Virus record (IMG/VR): IMGVR_UViG_3300047393_000041
Location: 64,001-115,882 of that record
Length of the DNA stretch: 51,882 nt
DNA from: a virus
Strand: one strand, 5' to 3'
In this document: positions 22,201 to 28,300 of the stretch, piece after piece
How positions within the stretch are numbered: the stretch's first letter is position 1
How the letters are laid out: every line of letters begins with the position of its first letter
Position numbers and translations under genes: made by a program
Notes under the pieces: generated by a model
Seen by the model: only the letters and a program-made list of their open reading frames with translations
Told to the model about the DNA's origin: nothing
Databases searched by the model: none

Positions 22201-22389
22201 TTGAACATTAGCAAGTTCATCTAGGCTTAAACCCATTTCAACTTTTCCAGTATTGATATTCCAATTACCTCCCATATCAGTATTTATCTCTCTTGTAACA
22301 GGAGATCCTAATGGAGCTTGGGGTAATCTGATTTCATCATCAGATCTATCAGAAATATTATTTATAAGTTCGTTGTCAAAAATTGGCAT
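10255..22389 (-). CDS. Giant virion RNA polymerase, crAss-like DFDID type
   Basis: This protein of 4044 residues contains GSDFDIDKLNMY, with Asp3073, Asp3075 and Asp3077 forming the DxDxD metal-binding motif of the second double-psi beta barrel. That is the signature of the crAss-like virion RNA polymerase, structurally solved for Cellulophaga phage phi14:2. Such enzymes are packaged, enter the cell with the DNA and transcribe early genes. It is far longer than the roughly 2200-residue phi14:2 enzyme, so extra domains are fused. Residues of about 190-250 are hydrophobic and Gly/Ala rich (possible membrane passage). Near 1709 lies EYHEVMEAVWKG, a zincin-like motif in which the second His is Glu. 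A charged low-complexity stretch occurs near 1450-1500 (KKEEKKEEAPAPK). It starts 10 bp from the end of the upstream cargo gene. Confidence 0.92.
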   Translation of the reverse strand: MPIFDNELINNISDRSDDEIRLPQAPLGSPVTREINTDMGGNWNINTGKVEMGLSLDELANVQAPDQRSFDKPFSSVSAKTLLDNKRYPMYERDTDLENIYGLQQSWYTKLGHSLAKAGVTAVGTFAQSMTDIPNTISAIKNGSMSDLAGDPNGYEGGIDSWIKNMEDVLPNYMTREEKAHPYLAMIPFAPGSANFWGESIIKNLGFTAGAIAGAAVQDVAIGAVTGGIGELPLVANQIGKAALWFNKIAGGTNKIETVLSLAKGLGKTEQQLLKIQKLGNLAQAEKVLNGARYGIITWGAAQTEAGVEARDGYRHIKEQLIQQYKDSNFGEEPIGQPLQEIEDYSTNAMNTRFGINMALLTVSNAVQFDNLFKSFTTAQKGVTGSLTRGIGEAGKVGLKEGSLDTFERKAAEGIKDKVWDFVKPKLANVLAEGVYEEGGQYATERGTYDYYTRKYKNLSDPNNKKNWDDLKEITSSTTYGLSEQFNTTEGVNNMIVGGITALLIGGAQQIHDNKKGEGRDAHLTSAVNMLNRYGLTGILSNKYDNTLNSIGIAKEMQDAANSGNVFNYKNLKHDMFFNFIQSRIPSGMHDVTIEQLNMLKDLDKEDFQKTFGMDFTSSNKNTVASYVDSLITQANDIKKTSDAINNTFKNPFTNSVNPTTPEEIKEVFNHDTFESWKTDLTYYSTIKNDVNERLDSIQEKVTNINPLISNESLSSITDRDSLSELSKSYEEQANILNKTITEYTTPADKKRIREQVKTLRTYSEKINIALNNKNLDLKTFNSLLNFELNNQDGTKDNIVGLEDATELYNYGAGINQLNQHKKTTSDIFDNLSTEEGFNKYFKQSEDIAKETIDIDYEEVFPASTFVNDEKQKEELEVGREYEIRATKKASIKKLADDRYQVTGPDGTISFYKTRKEAVEESKDLTDENTNLGKVKILALNDDGTVKVEDVNGDILNIDPKRLRGYKRLETDQEKLQKNKEQIIKQQNELEHDSGSIATSNQIPAEPFIEGKLIDAEALFLSSTTESEGIEDATKSAQHIKNSRVFLNNIAEFPNRSNIRAILLTPKQVAGLNLNGLVQMSYGKESTVSVDSIEDVNSIDNGFVAQVFVEQNKDGLFYVNKEGKIIGKVGEDLGDSLKDVIFQTMRTTSLHYRNGNPRYRSEQEDEARAYAAAWKAYRTKLFNAGATEFPTFEFFVSSGIPIEIKTAEGIKEKNHVGGILIKEELITNQANLIVIPTKKTITNSRGEIQKAANGVPMLQYGDTLQFLNNRSFNNREAEGIYETIRRIANQTVEQSNTGQAISFNRQFTKFLQNVLYWKSKADTASPNQIGIDVNTLSLNLGNKSFQLAEIDNYKKEIIDHLTDAKTFNSINTKTLTDLQSAPFEEWYINQEGNFVSSKWANYQTYLLSSTYPSGKARPIGDTPLSTSIAKPTEAIPYSFQQRYSTITQPDDFNVQVIVAPAKKEEKKEEAPAPKTFEFKAGPVEYTSQEDADGNFIVEVERNATTKAVAADTNSLDVVINALKDADKFDASIPKGEEETYVTDFMAMQIAASLKAEKLKQQEAPKAEETNIGKEITAVAPFNKGTITGKIVSVIENKAKKGLYSIILDNGERVSGSFEDNKFTWIKEEETPPSEFPSGDFRRVGLNDKDRMTDADFEIFKEWAAETLPLIPWEDLEHMITISPNEKAWGVFENGVAKFVKGGLRGTEYHEVMEAVWKGLLTSEQRQALLNEFKNKNGFFTDRQTGKKIPFLEATDLQAKERIMDDFSDFRLGKIPARSLGEFVRRLFNKILNFFKTFNNKPSLKQELFEAINAGKFKEKALSPESITSAPEYRTVEDLTVQQANNFVQDMLARASGILFRDGEKGLLFNPQGITGTEMFNKVEEMYIKEGRRQLLSDNAWGQLKERVKDKLRIQGINFNEEEVHNINNDETNKNDYVSDPFTVEGKKSATPAVKFLLSTQIERESTNQESAITLNTPTPSYSEMTVKGFPIKGYKLMDYSRTFATLLDKLSNSSSVSKFTDKLFNLAQDDANYVSVFQKIGGKDKVIPFSEFKANDWRLFIDFMQTFARQKPDALIQYKSIDSVHTGAANLFTANKQTQQYWMENIKTLAKGTGTIVNFNNKTYTIDQEALQAMPLRKSKDMVAFLNAIGIEFDLDTYNKLKSYQKTGKNGFTEQVQSIYAFFGSNNNLMSISGKTLDIDGPLSRLAELYNTVNNPSQESTYFGVENQRIGAFSENNAPSIFENEFNEANTVTELKQTRTELNDIFSAGSQVLKEGGLFYDKDGKQIKEFKLSYIQGEDNQDTDKGTSTSKLKIGDRYTLEINQNLNGKYYILMPADGSTEWMMNIGNNVSFDSIAAGSYTDINTIFKGYLMDDINLALDYKTREKLLNVGDKAKELRFFKDILADEQLEAINEMIEDNESLDDIKKYIDTNIGAINNSVKEFIDGMNVGTKNVLVENKKIVVGEKTSKYLDLDGNFAKANSLNKNALTEKSVNDIINFANVNYIIANIEYHKILFGDPYQFAVKKDGSLDQTKRIKSWLSPRRTTFDSAEFNTFLNNNANETDGIKVDEYVYDAKTNTWTGDLGGHKFKSHTNTITIKDVTTAGSLANINKLFGDNNEADAVSWLMDTTHREVKLKNKQWDLEGPEEKFFQWQMAFTRINLPGYKYSNSALEAHDKALMETKMPKHKLEILKPIVTGNKFNKNNFDQVLDKFSQVPVYYSMVKGTNLEKLYIQMMKQQIGYAIVESGRKVGTQEKHSLYNGDGSFNTEAFSEESIVQVPWKAYGIQVETASSDNKTQTRGSQLTKLASMDIFDNGEASSVEAEKEYNRNKDILDLMHSNGYKELLIDLGIEDLGTEFVMKDGTSISETLMREMLRREVSDNSKDTLELNEENQFIIPFEASPSYTQIRSILYSMIDKAIGSPKMTGGAHVQMPATMLESATKGRSIVMKNDKGIWEKITREKYATLTTAQKANVMLTDDTLKFYTRTEKWCEVYMPHWFKDKFKGKFKNDRELLNYLNGTTEGKAILSGIGFRIPTQALSSVEVFRVKGFLPQYMGATVVVPSEITTKAGSDFDIDKLNMYLKSVYVDSKGDIKLVKYLGSEEATKEFFSRIYDETILKDIQKIKDSDAFREELYNFLDPTRVVSEVGAIRQQVFYDQNEAIINEIMSQADAADKDPVDYINDQIQMLAGKEAKLNAKLLNDTLRNRYVKEMYKNSLENEYYDSLEKLITLPENFDRLISPIDDAGLKKLAGELDTLRQTDETSIPNRILNRNFMTSLRNSFVMGKKWVGIVAVNITNLSLKQKSQVYIDPKRFQLVSLDDQVLLGDGTIALKHNTTIVNGEEFVSLSGTTVKDSTELISNRLSGYATAVVDVAKDDFITRIIQSDLVIGTFMFLENIGAGRQTAFFLNQPIISEYLKIVNANNASNLFDKKNIELVKDKFGSKVTFIKSSKINLDNLESNISDYYSDVKFDEARNAEQLKIFSEFLKYAKMAEYNFSFTQATNYDTSRFGSGDMFARKEWQTQAAKDVNIISSVENILNSTFIGKQSKFMSKSMQAMSAVFNLERDDLRIITESIMKVYGKNKYLSQENFNKISNKAKMAFLDYIIQTKTELSDRTYALLINPKSCVAVKLERAKIRYPFIQILKELQVTPSDRIDGAKSIQLRVNDKSAESENLNQEMMRELRDYNEETKELYNDIVSVAILQGSYQSAISIKNIIPIEDYSAIVTPVVTSISSTESLKAFSEGFFERNNFDDQLIMPRVIPFFKEKIETGDDPFSEYRTFTSDSFPTLEGLGLDTMDRQVMLITDKYNQKAMNSNYVAVNKVTKLKDGTRVDITTGNTVTKRDYAVRLSKGDYSLNDVIGYKRVLLSSGEPLRIFDDRGENLQSVYKMVNLYGDGAKASEYYTTFRPSVIENGTMPVKREIEDRDIVNYYGGEIAEETVSLPTETPTQMTGQPKVDNSTLKDGDVVYDKLGTKFIFRGLRQPGQTGEGSPRLERTDGTGEIAIPGVNIELFKESITKPEGVTQEEWDALSQEEKNKINEC

Positions 22390-22398
22390 ACTATTATT

Positions 22399-25092
22399 TT
22401 ATTTATAGGTTTTTAAAAAATCGGAAACCGTTCCAGGACCAATCATTTTCATTCGTTCCTGTACAGTAGCAAGACTGGAGAATTCATTTCCTATATATCC
22501 AGTTTGCCATATTCCATTATTTTGTGCATACATTCTAAGAATGTAACTATCATTAGGTCCACCATCATTATCTGCAGATCCTTCAACATCAAATCTAACT
22601 AAAGGAGCTAATGCAGTGTGTGCCAAACTAGGAGCATTATATCCACTCAAACGAGCATTTGTAGCTGCTGAACTATCTGTACCTCCTATTAAATTAGTTG
22701 TATGTGCAGGAGAAGCCATTACTTGATTCTTAATATCATTCCAAGGATTACTTTGAGCAATCTTTGGAGAAAATGTAGATACTTCTGCAGCACTCATTGG
22801 TATAACTTGTTTAACATCTCCGCTAGTTACAACTAAATTAGCAGATCCATCATATTTTTTTTCTATTGTATATGATGCATTAGGATCTTTTCTAATTTCT
22901 TTTAATGTTGCTGGTGAGAAATCTTCCCATTTTTTAACATCCAATTGTCCAAGAGTTTGAAACTCATTTAATTTATTACCAATTATTGAATTGATTGTAG
23001 TTTCATCTGCTTTATTATTTTTGTAATCAATTGTTCCAACTTGCATTTGTCTTTCAGGCATTCTTTTTGCTAAAAAATCTGATTCAAAGTTTCTCTTCTC
23101 TTGATTTATTTTATTTATAGTTGGATCATATTTAAGTTTAATAAATTGAGTTCTATTAAATAAAACTTTCTCTGTAGGACTTAAAGCTTTACCTTGATAA
23201 TGATTTATATAAGCTCTTGCCAATCCTTCTTCTTTTGTACCTTTATATGATTTTAATAATTTATCAGTATCAAGAGTAGTTTTTGATGTAGATGCTCCTG
23301 TAGTAGGACTTCCTCCTATTCCTCCAGTAGTTGTATAAAATGTTTCAGCATCTTTTCCAAAATTATATAACTCACTTGCTGTATACATAGTACGACCATT
23401 AGTGTAATTTACTCCTGCTTCTTGTTTAAGAATTGCATTTTGTTTATCATCATAAACTTTTGATGCAGCTTTAGTAGCATTATATAAAGATTGTTTTTGT
23501 CCTAATGTAATTTCAAGTGCTCTTCTTTCTTCTAAGTATTTAGCTAAATTAGGATTGTGTAAACTTTTAATTAATTTAGATGGATCTTGAGCATATGATC
23601 TTGATAGATAATCTAAGTAGGTTGCTTTCTTTTGACTTGTACCTAATGAAGGATCTGTTATTTTATCTAGATATTTATTTGTAAGAAGATCTATTTGACC
23701 AGGTACTTTAACTACACCACCTTTTGTTCGTTCTCCAGATATACTTAATATTTCTTCATTTAATCCTCCTGCTGTAGGAGTATCAATATCTGTAGCAATT
23801 GCTTTATCTGTAACTGGAATATCACCAGTAGCAAGACCTCCTTTAAGTTTAGCAGCTGCCATTGATTGTTCAGCGGTAAATTTAGCTACTCCCCAATTAA
23901 ATGCTCTATCTTGATTTCTTTGATCTCTTGCAGCATTATCATATGAAAACTGTAACTGTTTTTTCTGCATATCCATTTGAGCATATGGATTAGCTTTATA
24001 CTCTTGCTCATAACTTTGCCAAGACATATCTTTAGCTAAGCCTGTTAATGTTTTTTGTGTATAAAGTTTATATTTATATTGATCAACATCTTTATTAGCA
24101 TCAATTTGTGCAATCTGATCACTTAACTCTTTATCAAGAGAACCATTAGTTAATTGTGCATTAGCATCAGTAATGTCAGCTTTAATTTTATTTTTATCAG
24201 CAGTTGATAATTTAGGATTAGTAGTTAATTCTAAATTCTTTTGTATTATTTTATCATTTAATATTTGCTTTGATAAATTATAATTACCAACTGCATCTTC
24301 TTTAAATGCATCTGCTGTTTTTCCTCTATAATGATACCATGAATCTATACCTAACTGTTGTTTATCATTTTCATTTAATGAGCTATAAAAATTAGCTAAT
24401 ATCTTTTCAGCAGGTTTACCTTTTACTTTGACAGAAAGTATTGCATCATCTATTCTAGACTGTCCTTTAGATGGATCAGTTGAAGCATTTCCTTTACTAT
24501 CAAAATATAATGTATTACCAGCATTATCTCTTTTAAATGGATTCTCAATAGAATTATCTACTTCATGTATTTTATCAGCAACCTCTCTAAGTTTTTTATC
24601 TATATCAGTATACTGTACATATTTACCATTGTATGATTGTTTTATGTCTGTCTTATTAATGTATTGACTTACACCTTCTTCAAACTTAGCTCTATTTTGA
24701 ACAGATGATTTTCCTTCTTTCTCAGCTTGAGCTAATGTTTTTTGTTCTTGTCTTATTTTAGAAGTTGAGCTTACAGCATTTATAACATTCTCATCTTTTG
24801 CTATTTGGTTAGTCATTCCGTTAACAGAATTAACTAATTGAAAATTAGAGAAATCTCCAGCAGCTACAGTTTTTAAATTATTACCAAGAGCATCTAGTTT
24901 AGATTGTAAGTATTTTTTATCTAATTCTGAAACTACATCAAGTCCTGCAATATTATCAATATTAGTTTGTATTCTTTGTACACCTTCGTCATATTGTTGT
25001 TGCTTTTGCATACCAACTTTCACCATTGCCTCTACAGGTAATTGTGAAACGTAAGGATTAAAAGTGGGGATTTTATCTGTCCATGAGGCCAT
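22399..25092 (-). CDS. Virion cargo-type protein, 897 residues
   Basis: The product starts MASWTDKIPTFNPYVSQLPV and continues with a helical region (KVGMQKQQQYDEGVQRIQTN). I associate this opening with cargo or internal virion proteins of crAss-like and other Bacteroidota phages. Most of the protein is predicted to be charged alpha helix rich in Gln, Lys and Asn. The C-terminus has a small beta-rich part (VRFDVEGSADNDGGPNDSYI). No enzymatic motif, signal peptide or membrane segment is evident. The gene has its own promoter (25131-25164) and leads directly into the RNA polymerase and nuclease genes, forming a three-gene unit. A role as ejection protein or polymerase partner is inferred from that arrangement. 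Confidence 0.8.
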   Translation of the reverse strand: MASWTDKIPTFNPYVSQLPVEAMVKVGMQKQQQYDEGVQRIQTNIDNIAGLDVVSELDKKYLQSKLDALGNNLKTVAAGDFSNFQLVNSVNGMTNQIAKDENVINAVSSTSKIRQEQKTLAQAEKEGKSSVQNRAKFEEGVSQYINKTDIKQSYNGKYVQYTDIDKKLREVADKIHEVDNSIENPFKRDNAGNTLYFDSKGNASTDPSKGQSRIDDAILSVKVKGKPAEKILANFYSSLNENDKQQLGIDSWYHYRGKTADAFKEDAVGNYNLSKQILNDKIIQKNLELTTNPKLSTADKNKIKADITDANAQLTNGSLDKELSDQIAQIDANKDVDQYKYKLYTQKTLTGLAKDMSWQSYEQEYKANPYAQMDMQKKQLQFSYDNAARDQRNQDRAFNWGVAKFTAEQSMAAAKLKGGLATGDIPVTDKAIATDIDTPTAGGLNEEILSISGERTKGGVVKVPGQIDLLTNKYLDKITDPSLGTSQKKATYLDYLSRSYAQDPSKLIKSLHNPNLAKYLEERRALEITLGQKQSLYNATKAASKVYDDKQNAILKQEAGVNYTNGRTMYTASELYNFGKDAETFYTTTGGIGGSPTTGASTSKTTLDTDKLLKSYKGTKEEGLARAYINHYQGKALSPTEKVLFNRTQFIKLKYDPTINKINQEKRNFESDFLAKRMPERQMQVGTIDYKNNKADETTINSIIGNKLNEFQTLGQLDVKKWEDFSPATLKEIRKDPNASYTIEKKYDGSANLVVTSGDVKQVIPMSAAEVSTFSPKIAQSNPWNDIKNQVMASPAHTTNLIGGTDSSAATNARLSGYNAPSLAHTALAPLVRFDVEGSADNDGGPNDSYILRMYAQNNGIWQTGYIGNEFSSLATVQERMKMIGPGTVSDFLKTYK

Positions 25093-25109
25093 AGTGGAGT
25101 ATTTTATTT

Positions 25110-25125
25110 ACATGCCTAAACATGT
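25110..25125. repeat. ACATG/CATGT inverted repeat at likely transcript start
   Basis: ACATG and CATGT are separated by six bases and lie 6 bp downstream of the proposed -7 box. It may be an operator half-site pair or the first hairpin of the mRNA. The arms are short (5 bp), so chance is possible. Confidence 0.25.
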
Positions 25126-25130
25126 CGTTA

Positions 25131-25164
25131 GCAAATGTAATATGAATTATTAGAACTACCAAAA
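25131..25164 (-). promoter_or_regulatory. Bacteroidota-type promoter for cargo/RNA polymerase unit
   Basis: On the minus strand TTTTG is followed by 20 bp and then TACATTTG, matching the -33 TTTG and -7 TAnnTTTG consensus. It lies in the only sizeable gap (111 bp) between the cargo genes and would drive the 897-residue protein, the RNA polymerase and the nuclease protein. The -33 element overlaps a long hairpin (25154-25186) at the end of the upstream gene. Confidence 0.6.
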
Positions 25165-25186
25165 TTAATAATCAATTCTGGTAATT
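25154..25186 (-). terminator. 13-bp stem after the 1030-residue cargo gene
   Basis: On the minus strand AATTACCAGAATT pairs with AATTTTGGTAGTT (13 pairs including two G-U), with a 7-nt loop, 17 bp after the upstream stop. No U tract follows, so it may stabilise the mRNA end or act as a weak terminator. Its downstream arm contains the -33 TTTG of the next promoter. Confidence 0.45.
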
Positions 25187-25203
25187 CTTTATAATTAAAT
25201 TAG

Positions 25204-28200
25204 TTATAAATTTTTATATGATTTTACAATAGAACCATTTTTAGATTTTTCTTCTTTTTTCTTTTTTAGAATAGTTTCATATTCATATCCTTCAGGAGCA
25301 ATATCTTTAGAAGTACCAGCTTTTCCTTGTATACTAAATTGTTGTAAAGGATTCATGTTAACAATTCTACCTTTACTGTCATATCTATAATTATACATAT
25401 TCTCCATTACACCAAGTTGTCTATTCTCAAGTTTATTCTTAGCATATTTATCAGCTATAGAATTAAGAGCAGCTTGTGTTGTAGCTTTAGTATTAGACAT
25501 AGCTTCTGATTGTCTTTCATATTGTTTATCAGCTATATCAAGATTTGTAAGTTTGGCTTGATTTAGAATATTTCTATTCTCTCCATATACTTTATCTTTC
25601 ATTTCTTGATTAGCTCTGAATTGATTACCTAACACTTGTTGATTAGCTTGATACTTCTGAGCATTTAAATTAGCTTGAGCTGCTGGATTGTATCCAGACA
25701 TTCTTTGCGCTGCTCTATAGTCAGCTTGATTAGCATTCAATTGATCTTGTAATGAAATATCATAAGGTGTACCTAATTCTGGATGATAGAAGTTAGCTTG
25801 TACAGGTTGTACTTGATTTGTAGCCATGGCATACATTTCTGGATACAATTGTGATGCATCTAATTCTTCTTGATCTGTAGGTCTTATTTGTGGTAGAATT
25901 TGATTAAACATATCTATATAAGGATTTGAAGGAGTAAGTTCTTCCTCATTATTATATGTATCTGTACCAAAAGAGGTTGGAAGTTCTACGTTTTGTTTAA
26001 GTTGCAAGTTAGATACTTTTGGTAAATTTTTAGGATTAACATCAAATGCACCTCTAGGAACACCTTGTGATATTGGAGTATTGTATACAGTAGCTTCTTT
26101 AAGTTTACCACTTTTAATATCTCTATCCATTTGAGCTACCTTCTCATCATCAGTTAACTCATTAGTACCATTTTGTGCTTGTGTAAACTTACCACCAAAC
26201 TTAGCATATTGCTTTTGAGCTTCTTTATCTATTTTAACTTTACCTCTAGCAAGATCATCAGCAACTAAACCACGTTCTTCTGCTGTATCATTAATTGCAT
26301 TTTGAAGAGAAGCTGCGTTTATTTTTTTATCAGCTAACTCTTTAAGTTTCATATTAGCACCTTGTATACTGGCTTGTAATGATCCAAGTTTTAATTTATC
26401 AAAAGAGTTTCTTGGGTTTAGTGCATTAAGTTCTGTTGTAGATTTTTCAATTAATGTATTTTGTTTATCTTCTATCTTAGATAAATCATTTACATAATTT
26501 TTAAACTTCTTACCTTTAGCTTTATTATCTCCTAACATATCTATATATTGATTAGGTATTTGAAGATTACCAAATACCACTCCTGATTTTTGTACTTCTC
26601 CTGTTTCAGGATCTACTGTACCACCTTCTTCTAATTCTACCATAGGTTCTCCTCTTTCTACTTCTACAGGATTACCACCATAAGTAACACCTATTCCTGT
26701 TTCTCCATTAGGAGATCTTTCTTCATGACTCTTACCTCTAAACATAACTGTTTCTCCTGTACCAGGTAAATAAGGATTACGTGAAATAGTTTCAGCTCCT
26801 CCACCCCAATGTGTTTGTAACTCTCCACCTAATCCATAAGAATTAATTTCTCCACCATCTTCGTATATTTCCATAGCTCTATCACTAGGAGGAGTATAAT
26901 TTCTTAGATGTCCACCAGCTCTTAATGTATCCATTCCTTCATGCGCATAGTCATAAACTTCTTGCTCATCAAGACCACCAAATGAAGCTATTACTTGTGG
27001 AGTCCAATCATGACTAACCCATCCACCATCTTTCATATAAGATTGATTCTGTGATTGAATACCTTTAGCCATATTTGCACTAGCCATTCCTTGCATATTT
27101 CTTTGTGTAGCAGCATTGTCTTTCTTTATTCTTTTACCATAAGGATCTAAAGCATTACCAGCTATTCCACCAATAAATTCTCCAACCGCTCCACCAATTC
27201 CTGGAACAATAGCATTACCAATTGCTTTACCAGCTGTACCACCTATTTTACCACCAGCATTTTGTCCACCAATTAATGATTGTCCCATACCTGTAGCTTT
27301 GCTTGATATAGCTCCCCACATATCTGCTGATCCACCATCTTGCATTTGATGAATTCTTCCACCATGATAGTATTGTTTTGTATTAGAATCATTTAATGGT
27401 TCATATCCTAGATTATCATATAATGTATTAGGAGCATATGTGTTTTGTATTTCTCCTCCACCTTTTAACATTAAACCATTTCTACCAAGAACATTTGTAC
27501 CTACACCTCCTGCATTAAGATTAAAGTTAGGTTGCATCATAGCATTTCTTTGTTTAGAAAATGTATCTTGCATTTGTCTTCTTGCATCTATATCAGTACT
27601 TGTAGCTGCTTTTAAAGAAACATCACTAACTAATTTTGTTTGTTTAGCTGCTTTAGCTGCTTCTTTCTCTTGTTGTAAAGCTCCTATACCTCCAATGATA
27701 TCTCCCACTGGTCCAGCATATTTACCTAATGCTCCTGCTGTTTTTGTCCATCCATTTTCTTGTGGGGCATTAGGTTGCATACCTGCAGATTGTGGAACTT
27801 GTGGTGCGTTTATTCCTCCTCCTGTAACGCCTGCAGAAGTTAGTTGACTTACACCTTGTATAGGTTGTACAGAAGGTCCAGAAGGTCCAGGACTTGATCC
27901 AAAACCTGTTTGAAATCCAGCATAATTATTATTATAATAACCTCCATCTTGTGCTGTAGGAACATCTCCTCCACCAAGACTACTAGCCATTTTCATAAGA
28001 CCACTAATATCAAAACCACCACCTCCACCATCTTTTGGAGCAGCAGCTTGTTGTTTGAGTGCTAACTCTTGTCTTTCAGCACCAGTAGAACCTGTAATCA
28101 TTTTATCAGCAGAATCAAACTGATCTGAAAAATTTAAAGGTTTAAATGCTGGTTGTGCTAAATTTATATTAGCACCTAATTGAGCTTTCTTAAACTCTTT

Positions 28201-28296
28201 ACCATGAACCTTCATGAAGGCTTCTTGATTTGGAAACTTTTTATAGAAGGCTGCCTCAGACTTAACCCCTGCTATTTTTAACATTTTTGCTTTCAT
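25204..28296 (-). CDS. Virion cargo-type protein, 1030 residues
   Basis: The product opens MKAKMLKIAGVKSEAAFYKK and continues FPNQEAFMKVHGKEFKKAQL. I recognise this as the start of internal virion proteins of Bacteroidota phages. It has Gly/Gln-rich low-complexity blocks (DGGYYNNNYAGFQTGFG), a Gly/Ala-rich stretch near residues 340-390 (IGNAIVPGIGGAVGEFIGGI) that could insert in a membrane, and a charged helical C-terminal third rich in Gln and Asn. Residues of about 520-570 hold SPNGETGIGVTYGGNPVEVE and LEEGGTVDPETGEVQ, a motif common in crAss-like cargo proteins. No catalytic motif is seen. It follows the zincin-containing cargo gene by 4 bp. A cargo role is inferred from composition and synteny. 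Confidence 0.8.
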   Translation of the reverse strand: MKAKMLKIAGVKSEAAFYKKFPNQEAFMKVHGKEFKKAQLGANINLAQPAFKPLNFSDQFDSADKMITGSTGAERQELALKQQAAAPKDGGGGGFDISGLMKMASSLGGGDVPTAQDGGYYNNNYAGFQTGFGSSPGPSGPSVQPIQGVSQLTSAGVTGGGINAPQVPQSAGMQPNAPQENGWTKTAGALGKYAGPVGDIIGGIGALQQEKEAAKAAKQTKLVSDVSLKAATSTDIDARRQMQDTFSKQRNAMMQPNFNLNAGGVGTNVLGRNGLMLKGGGEIQNTYAPNTLYDNLGYEPLNDSNTKQYYHGGRIHQMQDGGSADMWGAISSKATGMGQSLIGGQNAGGKIGGTAGKAIGNAIVPGIGGAVGEFIGGIAGNALDPYGKRIKKDNAATQRNMQGMASANMAKGIQSQNQSYMKDGGWVSHDWTPQVIASFGGLDEQEVYDYAHEGMDTLRAGGHLRNYTPPSDRAMEIYEDGGEINSYGLGGELQTHWGGGAETISRNPYLPGTGETVMFRGKSHEERSPNGETGIGVTYGGNPVEVERGEPMVELEEGGTVDPETGEVQKSGVVFGNLQIPNQYIDMLGDNKAKGKKFKNYVNDLSKIEDKQNTLIEKSTTELNALNPRNSFDKLKLGSLQASIQGANMKLKELADKKINAASLQNAINDTAEERGLVADDLARGKVKIDKEAQKQYAKFGGKFTQAQNGTNELTDDEKVAQMDRDIKSGKLKEATVYNTPISQGVPRGAFDVNPKNLPKVSNLQLKQNVELPTSFGTDTYNNEEELTPSNPYIDMFNQILPQIRPTDQEELDASQLYPEMYAMATNQVQPVQANFYHPELGTPYDISLQDQLNANQADYRAAQRMSGYNPAAQANLNAQKYQANQQVLGNQFRANQEMKDKVYGENRNILNQAKLTNLDIADKQYERQSEAMSNTKATTQAALNSIADKYAKNKLENRQLGVMENMYNYRYDSKGRIVNMNPLQQFSIQGKAGTSKDIAPEGYEYETILKKKKEEKSKNGSIVKSYKNL

Positions 28297-28300
28297 AATT

